From positions 3,215 to 19,870 of the forward strand of contig JAHEFC010000015.1 of the NCBI GenBank assembly GCA_024640385.1: DNA of 16,656 nt, given 5' to 3'. The stretch comes from Sphingobacteriales bacterium (lineage in GTDB: Bacteria; Bacteroidota; Bacteroidia; Chitinophagales; Chitinophagaceae). The number at the start of each line of letters is the position of its first letter. The first letter of the stretch is position 1. The translations under genes were made by a program, and so were the position numbers. Under the pieces are notes generated by a model that saw nothing but the letters and a program-made list of their open reading frames with translations, made no database searches and had not been told where the DNA came from. Positions 1 to 7,067 of this stretch are shown here, piece after piece.

Positions 1-417
1 AAGCTGGCTCGTATACCTTGTTTTTTTAGACAGCGATATGATCATCCCGTCAACGCCCTGTTTCTTCATAGCGGCCATAACCCTCAACTCTCTTTCAGGA
101 TCGTCATAGCTCTGTCCAAAAAGAATAGTGTAATCATTATCTAATGCTGCAGCTTCGATGCCACTGATAGCCTGTGAGAAAAACTCCTCCCTGATGAAAG
201 GAATCACCACACCAATTACATAGGTTCTTTTTTGTTTGAAAAAGATGGCCCGGTTGTTGGGCTCATAATTCAACTCCTTTGCCAGTTTCTGAACTTCCAT
301 ACGGGTTTTCAAACCGATCCGCTGGTTATTGTTCAGCGCCCGCGATACGGTTGAAGGAGACACTTTCAGTCTTTTTGCGATCTCCTTAATGGTTGTTGTA
401 GTGGGGTTCGTGTGCAT
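1..417 (-). CDS. LacI-family transcriptional regulator, N-terminal part (cut by window edge)
   Basis: The first 139 residues of a LacI/GalR-type repressor are visible; the reading frame is open to the left edge, so the C-terminal part lies outside. Residues 9-30 form the helix-turn-helix (TIKEIAKRLKVSPSTVSRAL), followed by the usual YxPN hinge segment at 51-54. The periplasmic-binding-protein-like sensor domain begins near residue 66 (YVIGVVIPFI). ATG at 417 is the first start in frame and puts the helix-turn-helix at the normal distance from the N terminus. These regulators bind palindromic operators and respond to a sugar or sugar derivative. The gene lies downstream of, and on the same strand as, a secreted glycoside-hydrolase-like gene, so control of that gene is plausible but not shown. 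The family call is firm; the ligand is unknown. Confidence 0.93.
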   Translation of the reverse strand, partial: MHTNPTTTTIKEIAKRLKVSPSTVSRALNNNQRIGLKTRMEVQKLAKELNYEPNNRAIFFKQKRTYVIGVVIPFIREEFFSQAISGIEAAALDNDYTILFGQSYDDPERELRVMAAMKKQGVDGMIISLSKKTRYTSQL

Positions 418-499
418 TCCTGCGTCAAAGTAACTGAAGTGTTCAAACTATATCAATTTTGATCAGAACTATTTCATGAAAACAAGAAGAATATTCAGG

Positions 500-541
500 C
501 ATCTGCAACCTGCCATCTGCAACCTGCCACCTGCAACCTGC
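500..541. repeat. Tandem heptamer array, six units
   Basis: Six consecutive 7-base units, read on the plus strand as CATCTGC AACCTGC CATCTGC AACCTGC CACCTGC AACCTGC, also readable as three 14-base units. The array lies in the 123-base gap between the glycoside-hydrolase-like gene and the LacI gene, and its last base is also the last base of the hydrolase stop codon. Read along the transcribed strand it is GCAGGTT-like and would encode RLQVAG-type peptides. It has no self-complementarity, so it is not a hairpin terminator. A second array of the same length is at 7020-7061. The rest of this gap is AT-rich and presumably holds the LacI promoter, but no clear promoter elements are visible. Confidence 0.9.
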
Positions 542-2715
542 TATTCTACCACCCACCAGGAGTAGGTCCCGGCTGGGAGGGTAACAGGTAACATGACCTT
601 ATAATCCCGGCTAACGCTGTAAGTTTTTGACACCCCTTCCTTCTCCCTGATCTTCACAGTTGAATGTAACCCGGTATAATAAACAGGAACAGCGATCTCC
701 GTTTTGATCTCCTTGTCCGTTGGATTGAACAACATCATCAACCCTTTCTGCTTCAACGCAGGGTTCACATGCATCCAGCCATCCCAGCTTCTTCCGTCGG
801 CCCTCCTCAGGTGTATAAGATCAGCATTAAGTATGTCCCTGTATTTCTTATACCAATTGATCACACCAATAACCGTTTGCCTGGTTGTCTCCGTATCATA
901 TAATCTTGGGCCCCGATAACAGGCCTGTACACCTGCACCATAGTATTGCATCATCAGCTGCTCATAATCTTTCAAATGTTCACTCAGGGGTTCCAATACG
1001 GCTTCCGGACCCCCTCCCTGGTATTTTACCAGGGGCACAAAGCCCCAACCCATTGACGGTGTTTTCTCCCAGGTGCCGTCAAATATATTCTGCCTGTTCA
1101 GGATCTTCTGGTTCTCCCTGGGCAGTGAAAAATTCACCTCACGATAGCCGATGGCGATCTTATGCGTACCATCCAGGAAATACCAGTCCGGTGCGTTGAT
1201 ATACACCCCTTTCTCATTCAGCCAACGATACAGATCTTTTTGTATCTCCATCTGCCTCCACTGCGAATCATCCAGGTCATTATGACCCGGATGGGTTGTT
1301 GAAGCACATAGATCTCCCGGATAGGGGCCATCATTCTCCCAAATATCAAAGCCGGTATACGTAAAAAAGTTCTTGATCTTATCCCTGTAAGCCAGCCCCC
1401 ATTTGCTTCCAAAACAAGGCGCGTTGCCAAAAAATGCACCCCCGGGTTTCCCGGTTGCCGGATTGATCACATCATCTTCATCACTGATCTTCCTTGAACT
1501 GAACAATGAATACCCGCCTATCATGATCCCCTTACGGTGCGCATATTCAGTGAGTTTTTTCCAGCGGCTTAAGTTTGCCTCAGACTGGTCTTCCATATTC
1601 AGGTGCGAGCCAAAACTCAATATCAGCGCCTCATAGCCAGTAGAATCACACTGGTCCACCGCCCTCATCACCTCATCATCACTCCTGCTCACCAGGTGCA
1701 TGAAAATGGGATTGGAATTGGTCCAGGGAGCAACCTTATTGTACATCTTCCTTACAAACAAACCTCTCCGTTCACGGTCGTAACTGTCCATCAATAATTC
1801 ATAGGTCCTGACCGATCTAAAATTTTCACCCGGCTTTAATGCTATACCCGGGGCCTTATCAGGGTATACCTCCAGCACACAGGGCGTCTGGTAATTATAG
1901 TTCACCTGTGAAGTATAACTGCTGTCGATCAGCCAGTGGGTTGTCTGGTCACTGATCTGGTACCGCATGGCATTGTTGAAAGCGTAATTCGTTTCAATGT
2001 AAATGCCCTGTTGAGTTTTCATCTGCGCAGGACTGCCCACCACAGCGCTCTCTTCCTCCACGAGGTCCAGGATCTCGTTCTTTACCCGGTCTATTTTATA
2101 AGAAGAACTGCCGCTGTTATCAATAGTCAGATATTTCACTACCAGGGGCAGACCGTCATACATTTCATAATGCACTTTTACCAGGAGGCCTGGCAATAAC
2201 GGAGAAGAATATGCGAATATCAGCACCTTGCCGGTAGGTGATTTTTTGTTGGAGCTCCATCCTACGGGTTTCCATTGGAACTGATCTTTTAACTCACTGA
2301 CCTCATAACCTTTCAATTGCAGATCTTCATTATGAGCGGTCATTTGACCTACCCAGTTGTTTAACAGGTATGCCTTCTCTTTCTGACCATATAAACCACC
2401 TACCTTATGTTCTTTGCCGTCGATTTTTATGACCGCCTCAGGCTTCACGGCACGCAGCAACTGTTGCCCGTTCATCATGTTGGTATATTCTATACAGGCA
2501 ACATTCGGGCTCAGCCTGAAAACTCTTTTGACCAGACCGTTGTAAAGCACAATATCTTTTTTATCATCACTCAGGTAAACAGCGGCCCTGATCTCAGAAG
2601 GCTTTACAAGCCAGTCCGACGCATACGATTTCAATTCCCTTGGCAGTGATTGAATAGTGGTTTGCGCCGCAGCTATTTGAGAAAACAGTGCAGCTACTAA
2701 AAAGATCCTCTTCAT
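541..2715 (-). CDS. Secreted glycoside-hydrolase-like protein (possible alpha-galactosidase-like, clan GH-D type)
   Basis: A 724-residue protein with a signal peptide (residues 1-18, ending AAAQ), so exported to the periplasm or beyond. Three parts can be inferred. Residues about 20-320 are beta-rich, like the N-terminal supersandwich of large glycosidases. Residues about 330-630 look like a TIM barrel with aromatic and acidic strand ends, notably FDIWENDGPYPGDLC at 456-470 and NAPDWYFLDG at 507-516. Residues about 645-724 form a C-terminal beta-sandwich. Asp457, Asp462 and Asp510 are the obvious catalytic candidates. The architecture recalls alpha-galactosidase-like (GH27/GH36-related) proteins, but I cannot assign a family with certainty and the substrate is unknown. 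The start lies 6 bases after the stop of the acetyltransferase gene, so the two are probably cotranscribed; the LacI gene follows. Confidence 0.6.
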   Translation of the reverse strand: MKRIFLVAALFSQIAAAQTTIQSLPRELKSYASDWLVKPSEIRAAVYLSDDKKDIVLYNGLVKRVFRLSPNVACIEYTNMMNGQQLLRAVKPEAVIKIDGKEHKVGGLYGQKEKAYLLNNWVGQMTAHNEDLQLKGYEVSELKDQFQWKPVGWSSNKKSPTGKVLIFAYSSPLLPGLLVKVHYEMYDGLPLVVKYLTIDNSGSSSYKIDRVKNEILDLVEEESAVVGSPAQMKTQQGIYIETNYAFNNAMRYQISDQTTHWLIDSSYTSQVNYNYQTPCVLEVYPDKAPGIALKPGENFRSVRTYELLMDSYDRERRGLFVRKMYNKVAPWTNSNPIFMHLVSRSDDEVMRAVDQCDSTGYEALILSFGSHLNMEDQSEANLSRWKKLTEYAHRKGIMIGGYSLFSSRKISDEDDVINPATGKPGGAFFGNAPCFGSKWGLAYRDKIKNFFTYTGFDIWENDGPYPGDLCASTTHPGHNDLDDSQWRQMEIQKDLYRWLNEKGVYINAPDWYFLDGTHKIAIGYREVNFSLPRENQKILNRQNIFDGTWEKTPSMGWGFVPLVKYQGGGPEAVLEPLSEHLKDYEQLMMQYYGAGVQACYRGPRLYDTETTRQTVIGVINWYKKYRDILNADLIHLRRADGRSWDGWMHVNPALKQKGLMMLFNPTDKEIKTEIAVPVYYTGLHSTVKIREKEGVSKTYSVSRDYKVMLPVTLPAGTYSWWVVE

Positions 2716-2721
2716 GTTGGG

Positions 2722-3351
2722 TCAATGGGCGTTTAGTAATTGATCGATGTTATTGCCGGTAAGATACTGAACATTTTTTGTGATCTTTTCCGCATCCCAG
2801 TCCCACCAACTGATCTCCAGTAATTCTTTTATAACATCATCCGAAAATCTTTTACGGATCTCCTGTGCCGGGTTTCCGCCCACTATTGAATAAGGAGCAA
2901 CATCTTTAACAACGGTGGCATTTGTGGCGATGATGGCCCCATCGCCGATGGTTACCCCCGCCATGATGGTGGCATTATAACCGATCCAGACATCATTGCC
3001 AATCACCGTATTTCCTTTAAACGGATAAACCTTTCCCGCCATGGCATTTTCCCAGCCGTTTCCGAAAATGGCAAAAGGGTAAGTCGAAACCGCGTCTGTC
3101 AGATGATTGGCCCCGTTCATGATAAAACTAACACCGGAAGCGATCATGCAGAATTTTCCAATGATGAGCTTGTCACCCGTAAAATCGAAAAGGTATTTCA
3201 CGTTCTTTTCAAAATTCTCCACACTTTCGAAATCATCATAATAGGTATAGTCGCCTACTATGATGTTCGGATTTTTTACCACGTTCTTCAGGAAGCAAAG
3301 CCGCTCGTAAAACGGCAGCGGAAATTTTGTGAATTTATCTGGTCCGTTCAT
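2722..3351 (-). CDS. Vat-type xenobiotic O-acetyltransferase (streptogramin A acetyltransferase family)
   Basis: A 209-residue left-handed beta-helix (hexapeptide repeat) acetyltransferase of the xenobiotic acetyltransferase class. From memory it follows Vat proteins closely: NPNIIVGDYTYYD at 28-39, GDKLIIGKFC at 59-68, FIMNGANH at 76-83, TYPF at 90-93, IGNDVWIG at 117-124, and PYSIVGGNP followed by IRKRFS at 153-170. His83 is the expected catalytic base. Vat enzymes use acetyl-CoA to acetylate the hydroxyl of streptogramin A antibiotics; the related CatB branch acts on chloramphenicol. FIMNGANH and the following TYPF/GWE pattern favour Vat over CatB. The length is normal for the family and there is no signal peptide, so it is cytoplasmic. 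It appears to be the first gene of the minus-strand unit. Real antibiotic activity is not established: environmental homologues may acetylate other substrates. Confidence 0.85.
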   Translation of the reverse strand: MNGPDKFTKFPLPFYERLCFLKNVVKNPNIIVGDYTYYDDFESVENFEKNVKYLFDFTGDKLIIGKFCMIASGVSFIMNGANHLTDAVSTYPFAIFGNGWENAMAGKVYPFKGNTVIGNDVWIGYNATIMAGVTIGDGAIIATNATVVKDVAPYSIVGGNPAQEIRKRFSDDVIKELLEISWWDWDAEKITKNVQYLTGNNIDQLLNAH

Positions 3352-3411
3352 AGGCGTCCAAAATAATCAATTGAATTATTATAGACAATTGCATTAATTT
3401 GTTCCCCTTAT
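3352..3411. promoter_or_regulatory. Divergent promoter region between the Vat-type gene and the small membrane-protein gene
   Basis: This 60-base AT-rich gap separates two divergent genes. On the minus strand, TTG (3386-3388), 19 bases, then TTATTTTG (3359-3366) resembles the Bacteroidota promoter TTG-N19-TAnnTTTG with one mismatch in the -7 element. On the plus strand, TTG (3371-3373), 21 bases, then TAATTTG (3395-3401) is a weaker match, one base short. Both would give very short leaders. Two self-palindromic CAATTG hexamers lie at 3368-3373 and 3386-3391. The element calls are inference. Confidence 0.35.
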
Positions 3412-3918
3412 ATGAGGAAACTGATTTCCATTGCACTTCTGACGCTGGTTTTTTTCAGTCAGCTGGGGTATCATTTCATCTATTCAGTCAAACTGATCAT
3501 GGTCCGTAAGGAGCAGAAATGGAAAATACTCAGCACGATAGATGATGCAGAACTGGAAAAAGTAGAATTAAATGCTCAGATCAAATGGAAGGAAGAAGGC
3601 CGCGAATTCTATTTCCAGGGGCAGTTGTATGATGTTGTGAAGAAAAAAAATCTGAACGGGAAAACCGTCTATTTTGTTCTCAACGACCGCAATGAGGAAG
3701 AACTGCTGGCCAAACATGCGCATACCACAAAAAAGCAAACCGGAAACCAGGCTGATAAAAAAATTGCCGCACAAATATTCCAACAGGTTTGCATTTTAGA
3801 TGAGCCAATTACGGCTACTATATTATATATAAAGAATTCTGCAACCAGATTTCCCGTTCGCCTGGATATGCATGGCGAAAACCACCGTAAGATCCTCATT
3901 CCCCCGCCACAGGGCTGA
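3412..3918 (+). CDS. Small membrane-anchored protein of unknown function
   Basis: A 168-residue protein that I cannot assign to a named family. Residues 5-24 form one hydrophobic segment (LISIALLTLVFFSQLGYHFI), either a signal anchor or an uncleaved signal peptide. The remainder is soluble, charged and Lys/Glu-rich, with no cysteine pair or metal motif; its only Cys is near residue 127. The C terminus ends Ile-Pro-Pro-Pro-Gln-Gly. The start at 3412 puts the membrane segment right at the N terminus. A TonB-dependent receptor gene begins 77 bases downstream on the same strand, so it may be an accessory of that receptor; similar small proteins beside TonB receptors are common in Bacteroidota. 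A hairpin lies between the two genes, so cotranscription is not certain. Confidence 0.75.
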   Translation: MRKLISIALLTLVFFSQLGYHFIYSVKLIMVRKEQKWKILSTIDDAELEKVELNAQIKWKEEGREFYFQGQLYDVVKKKNLNGKTVYFVLNDRNEEELLAKHAHTTKKQTGNQADKKIAAQIFQQVCILDEPITATILYIKNSATRFPVRLDMHGENHRKILIPPPQG

Positions 3919-3947
3919 TACTTACCATATTCTTTTCTTACCGGAGA

Positions 3948-3967
3948 TCGCTTTATATCTAAAGCGA
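3948..3967 (+). promoter_or_regulatory. Perfect 8-base inverted repeat ahead of the TonB-receptor gene
   Basis: TCGCTTTA (3948-3955), a four-base TATC loop, then TAAAGCGA (3960-3967). The repeat ends 28 bases before the receptor start and begins 29 bases after the stop of the preceding gene. No T-run follows it, so it is a poor intrinsic terminator. It could be an operator or a leader hairpin that modulates receptor expression. The structure is seen directly; the function is inferred. Confidence 0.5.
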
Positions 3968-3995
3968 ATAATGTATTCATCCCTATATATTAATC

Positions 3996-6419
3996 ATGAG
4001 GAAAATATCTTTATTATTCATGCTGCTCATGAGTTTGGGCAGCTATGCATCTGCACAGCAGATCATCCATTCCATTGTTTACGATGCCATCAGTAAAAAA
4101 CCACTTGCCGGTGCAACAGTGATCTATGGCAATAAAAAAATGGTTACTGACAGAGAGGGTAAATTCAGTTTTCCCTGTTCAGATATCATTAAGATCAGTA
4201 TTTCATACGTTGGATACCAGTCAGTCAATGCTACCGTAAGTAATTGTTCAGTGAGTGAGATCTATCTCAGCGCAACTGAAACCACCCTGGGAACAATCGA
4301 AGTAAGCACCAGTTCCAATCCCAATAAAGCACTGCTGTTTCAGCCGGCCTCCATAACCAAGCTTGGCAAGAATGAACTGAACCGGGGCATGGGGCTTTTC
4401 CTGGATGATGCCATACAAACCAATGTACCCGGAGTTTCCATGAACCGGCGCTCTGTAGGCGGTGGCCAGCAATTCAATATCCGTGGCTATGGCAATGGCG
4501 CCAGGGGTACCAGGGGCATCAGCAGTAATTTCGACGGCCAGGGATATAAAGTTTACCTGAATGGTATTGTGGTCACCGACGCAGAAGGCATATCCACCCT
4601 GGATGATATCGACTATGCTTCCTTGCAAAATGTGGAGATCACCAAGGGACCGGCAGGTTCTCTATACGGCCTGGCTATCGCCGGTGCCGTTAATTTCACC
4701 ACTGCTAAAGCACCTAAAGGTGAAACATCGGTTTCGCAACAGGTAATGATAGGCAACTATGGCCTGCAGCGTTTTACAACAACACTCAAAACCGGCGGAG
4801 ATCATTCTTCCATATTACTGAATTATGGCAACCAGAAGTCTGACGGCTATACCATCCACAACAAGTCGAAAAAAGATTTTGTAAATTTCATGGGTGACTT
4901 TCAGCCCAATGAAAAACAGACGATCTCCACCTATTTCGGCTATAGCAACAGTTATGATGAAAGGGCAGGTGAACTCACCATCCAGCAGTATAACAACAAT
5001 GACTATTCAGGAAATCCTGAATACATCAAAAGGGATGCGCACAGTAATGTTGTCACATTCCGTGCCGGCATCGGGCATACCTATAATTTTTCAAAGAACA
5101 TATCCAACTCTACCACAGTTTTTGGAACCGGTTTCAACAGTAATGCAGCATCCGCCGGTGGGTGGACGGACAAGTCGACCACGAATTATGGCCTTCGTTC
5201 CGTTTTCAATACCAAATTCAATCTGGCCAATGGCATTGTACTGAACGGCATTACAGGCCTGGAGGTACAAAAGCAACTGGCCAATGTGATCGGATACAGC
5301 ATGAAGAAAAACCCTTCAGATACGGGCGCCAACTGGATATACGGTGTAAACCCTTACTGGGTGATCAATACCGCAACTTCCAATGTCTATACTGAAGCAG
5401 GCACAAGCTCCCTGTTTACAGAGTGGACCCTGGTGTTACCCAAAGACCTTTCATTCACAGCAGGAGTTGGATCCAGTACGCAAAACCTGGAACTGAACGA
5501 CAGGTTCAATACCGCCCTGGCCACCAGGCCGGACAGGTTTCAAAAACACTATGGCAACATGGTATCACCTCACCTGGCCATTAACAAGGTGTTCGATCAG
5601 AAGATCTCTGTATTTGCTTCATATAGTAAAGGATACAAGGCCCCGGTAACTTCCTATTTCTATATTACTACACCCGTAGTCAATACAACTCCGCTCACGC
5701 CCCCAACAGGTATGGTGAATGAAGATCTGGTTCCCGAAGTTGGGAATCAGTTTGAGATCGGTTCAAGGGGAGAGCTGCTGAAAAATGATCTTTTTTATGA
5801 ACTGATCGTATACCATTCAACCTTCTCAAACAAGATGACTGCCGTTTCGGTAGCATCTCCTGTATCGCCCAACACCACACTGTATTCGTATATGGTGAAT
5901 GGTGGTGAGCAGATCCATAAAGGCGTAGAGGCCAGCCTCAGGTGGATGGCCTATGAATCGTTCACCAGGTTTTTCAGAACGGTAAGGCCTTTCGCCAATT
6001 TCACGTATTCTGATTTCAAGTATGGAGATCATTTCATCATTGAAAAATCAGTCACGGTAAAAGAAGATTACAGCAATAAAAAAGTTGCCGCTGTCCCGGC
6101 TTATGTTGCCAACATTGGCATAGACCTGAATATGGCAGGGGGGCTATATGCTAACTTCACATACAACTACAGGGACAAAATGCCCATCACGTCTTTGAAT
6201 GATCTGTGGACAGAAAGCTATAACCTCCTCAATGGGAAGATCGGCATCCAGCGCATACTCGGAAAACATTTTACAATTGACGGAAGTTTTGGTATAAACA
6301 ACATCACCGGCACCCAATATTTCACAATGGTGTTCGCCAATCAACTACCCGATGCCTACGTGCCGGCGGCAAGGAATGCGAACTATTTCGGAAATATCGT
6401 ACTGAGTTATAAACTGTAG
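3996..6419 (+). CDS. TonB-dependent outer-membrane receptor
   Basis: An 807-residue outer-membrane receptor using TonB energy for uptake. A signal peptide (1-20, ending ASA) is followed by a carboxypeptidase-regulatory-like beta-sandwich at about 22-92, typical of Bacteroidota receptors. The plug lies at about 110-238, with QFNIRGYGNGARGTRG near 159-174 and VEITKGPAGSLYGLAIAGAVNF near 213-234. The rest is a 22-strand barrel with alternating aromatic residues, ending SYKL rather than the commoner terminal Phe. No SusD-like lipoprotein gene is adjacent, so this is not a typical glycan SusC/SusD pair; the length and plug resemble siderophore or metal receptors. The ligand cannot be read from sequence. 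The upstream gene encodes a small anchored protein. Downstream, an AT-rich hairpin separates it from a convergent gene. Confidence 0.95.
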   Translation: MRKISLLFMLLMSLGSYASAQQIIHSIVYDAISKKPLAGATVIYGNKKMVTDREGKFSFPCSDIIKISISYVGYQSVNATVSNCSVSEIYLSATETTLGTIEVSTSSNPNKALLFQPASITKLGKNELNRGMGLFLDDAIQTNVPGVSMNRRSVGGGQQFNIRGYGNGARGTRGISSNFDGQGYKVYLNGIVVTDAEGISTLDDIDYASLQNVEITKGPAGSLYGLAIAGAVNFTTAKAPKGETSVSQQVMIGNYGLQRFTTTLKTGGDHSSILLNYGNQKSDGYTIHNKSKKDFVNFMGDFQPNEKQTISTYFGYSNSYDERAGELTIQQYNNNDYSGNPEYIKRDAHSNVVTFRAGIGHTYNFSKNISNSTTVFGTGFNSNAASAGGWTDKSTTNYGLRSVFNTKFNLANGIVLNGITGLEVQKQLANVIGYSMKKNPSDTGANWIYGVNPYWVINTATSNVYTEAGTSSLFTEWTLVLPKDLSFTAGVGSSTQNLELNDRFNTALATRPDRFQKHYGNMVSPHLAINKVFDQKISVFASYSKGYKAPVTSYFYITTPVVNTTPLTPPTGMVNEDLVPEVGNQFEIGSRGELLKNDLFYELIVYHSTFSNKMTAVSVASPVSPNTTLYSYMVNGGEQIHKGVEASLRWMAYESFTRFFRTVRPFANFTYSDFKYGDHFIIEKSVTVKEDYSNKKVAAVPAYVANIGIDLNMAGGLYANFTYNYRDKMPITSLNDLWTESYNLLNGKIGIQRILGKHFTIDGSFGINNITGTQYFTMVFANQLPDAYVPAARNANYFGNIVLSYKL

Positions 6420-6421
6420 TC

Positions 6422-6449
6422 CAATGAAAAAAAATTCTTTATTTCATTG
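6422..6449. terminator. Possible bidirectional terminator hairpin
   Basis: CAATGAAA (6422-6429) pairs perfectly with TTTCATTG (6442-6449); after one mismatch, three more A-T pairs extend the stem towards the loop. It begins 3 bases after the TonB-receptor stop and lies in the gap between two convergent genes, where a shared terminator is expected. The stem is AT-rich and the T-run on the plus side is short, so it would be weak. Confidence 0.45.
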
Positions 6450-6460
6450 TTTGTGGTGCA

Positions 6461-6955
6461 TTAACGGGGAGCCTGATGGTCGTAGCTTAATCCGCGGGCC
6501 AGCTTCCATTCTCCATTTTCCAGGAGCCAGACGTGAGTGAATTTTGCAGTACTGGCGGGCCGTTCAGGCTGGCCTTTTATGTTCTCAAAAAATCTATGCT
6601 CACCGGTTTGAATAGCTCCATATAATTTGCCATTGTCAGTCAAGGGGAAAACCTTCAGGGAGCCGGGCACCAGTTCCCGCCTTGATTGAAAATTCGCGGG
6701 ATCTTTACAGAGGCCATTCCGAATGCTTTCAATGAACTTTTGCTTATCAGGTGTAATGCCACCTCTATCGTGGTAAAATTCAAAATTGTCTGAGACCAGT
6801 TTTTCGAACTGGGAGATATCACAGGTATTAAAACCGATATTGAAAAGCAGGCTGTCTTTAGCCCTCAACACATTGAACAATTCCTCTTCTGTTGCCTGGG
6901 CAGAGGAACTGCAATACATACACAGCAGCATAGAGGTGAACATGAGTTTTCGCAT
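6461..6955 (-). CDS. Secreted NTF2-like protein (DUF4440/SnoaL type)
   Basis: A 164-residue exported protein with a signal peptide of about 20 residues (MRKLMFTSMLLCMYCSSSAQ). The mature part has the cone-shaped NTF2-like pattern: helix TEEELFNVLRAKDSLLF (22-38), LVSDNFEFYHDRGGIT (53-68), KQKFIESI (71-78), and C-terminal strands ending FTHVWLLENGEWKLARGLSYDHQ (139-161). The motif HVWLLENGEWKLA is the usual DUF4440 signature. Members are found both as small enzymes and as non-catalytic binding domains, so no reaction can be assigned. It follows the amidohydrolase gene on the same strand, separated by 112 bases that include a heptamer array, and converges on the TonB-receptor gene. ATG at 6955 is chosen because it begins the signal peptide. 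Confidence 0.82.
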   Translation of the reverse strand: MRKLMFTSMLLCMYCSSSAQATEEELFNVLRAKDSLLFNIGFNTCDISQFEKLVSDNFEFYHDRGGITPDKQKFIESIRNGLCKDPANFQSRRELVPGSLKVFPLTDNGKLYGAIQTGEHRFFENIKGQPERPASTAKFTHVWLLENGEWKLARGLSYDHQAPR

Positions 6956-7019
6956 GCCTGCAATCTACCATCAATCTCCGATCATCAAAAGCCATTCATC
7001 AAATAGCCCCACCAACTGG

Positions 7020-7061
7020 AACCTGTAACCTGCAACCTGTAACCTGCAACCTGCAACCTGC
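7020..7061. repeat. Tandem heptamer array, six units
   Basis: Six consecutive units of AACCTG followed by C or T (unit order T, C, T, C, C, C), 42 bases in all. It lies between the amidohydrolase stop codon (7068-7070) and the NTF2-like gene, starting 6 bases after the stop in transcript direction. Orientation relative to the upstream gene, unit size and total length match the array at 500-541, but the unit sequences differ slightly. The array cannot fold on itself. Confidence 0.9.
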
Positions 7062-7067
7062 TTATGC

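Noticed and set aside
452..463. ATCAA-TT-TTGAT palindrome as a LacI operator
   Set aside because: Only 5 paired bases per arm in AT-rich sequence and no resemblance to the usual CG-centred LacI-family operator.
500..541. Possible CRISPR-like array
   Set aside because: Units are 7 bases and contiguous with no spacers; no cas genes are present.
704..2649. Several open frames of 60-105 codons on the plus strand opposite the glycoside-hydrolase-like gene
   Set aside because: They are antisense to a strong long gene, show no family resemblance and have no supporting start context.
2722..3351. CatB-type chloramphenicol acetyltransferase
   Set aside because: The FIMNGANH and TYPF/GWE patterns match Vat better than CatB, although both belong to the same class.
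4248..4628. A 126-codon minus-strand frame inside the TonB-receptor gene
   Set aside because: It is antisense to the conserved plug domain and has no recognisable motif.
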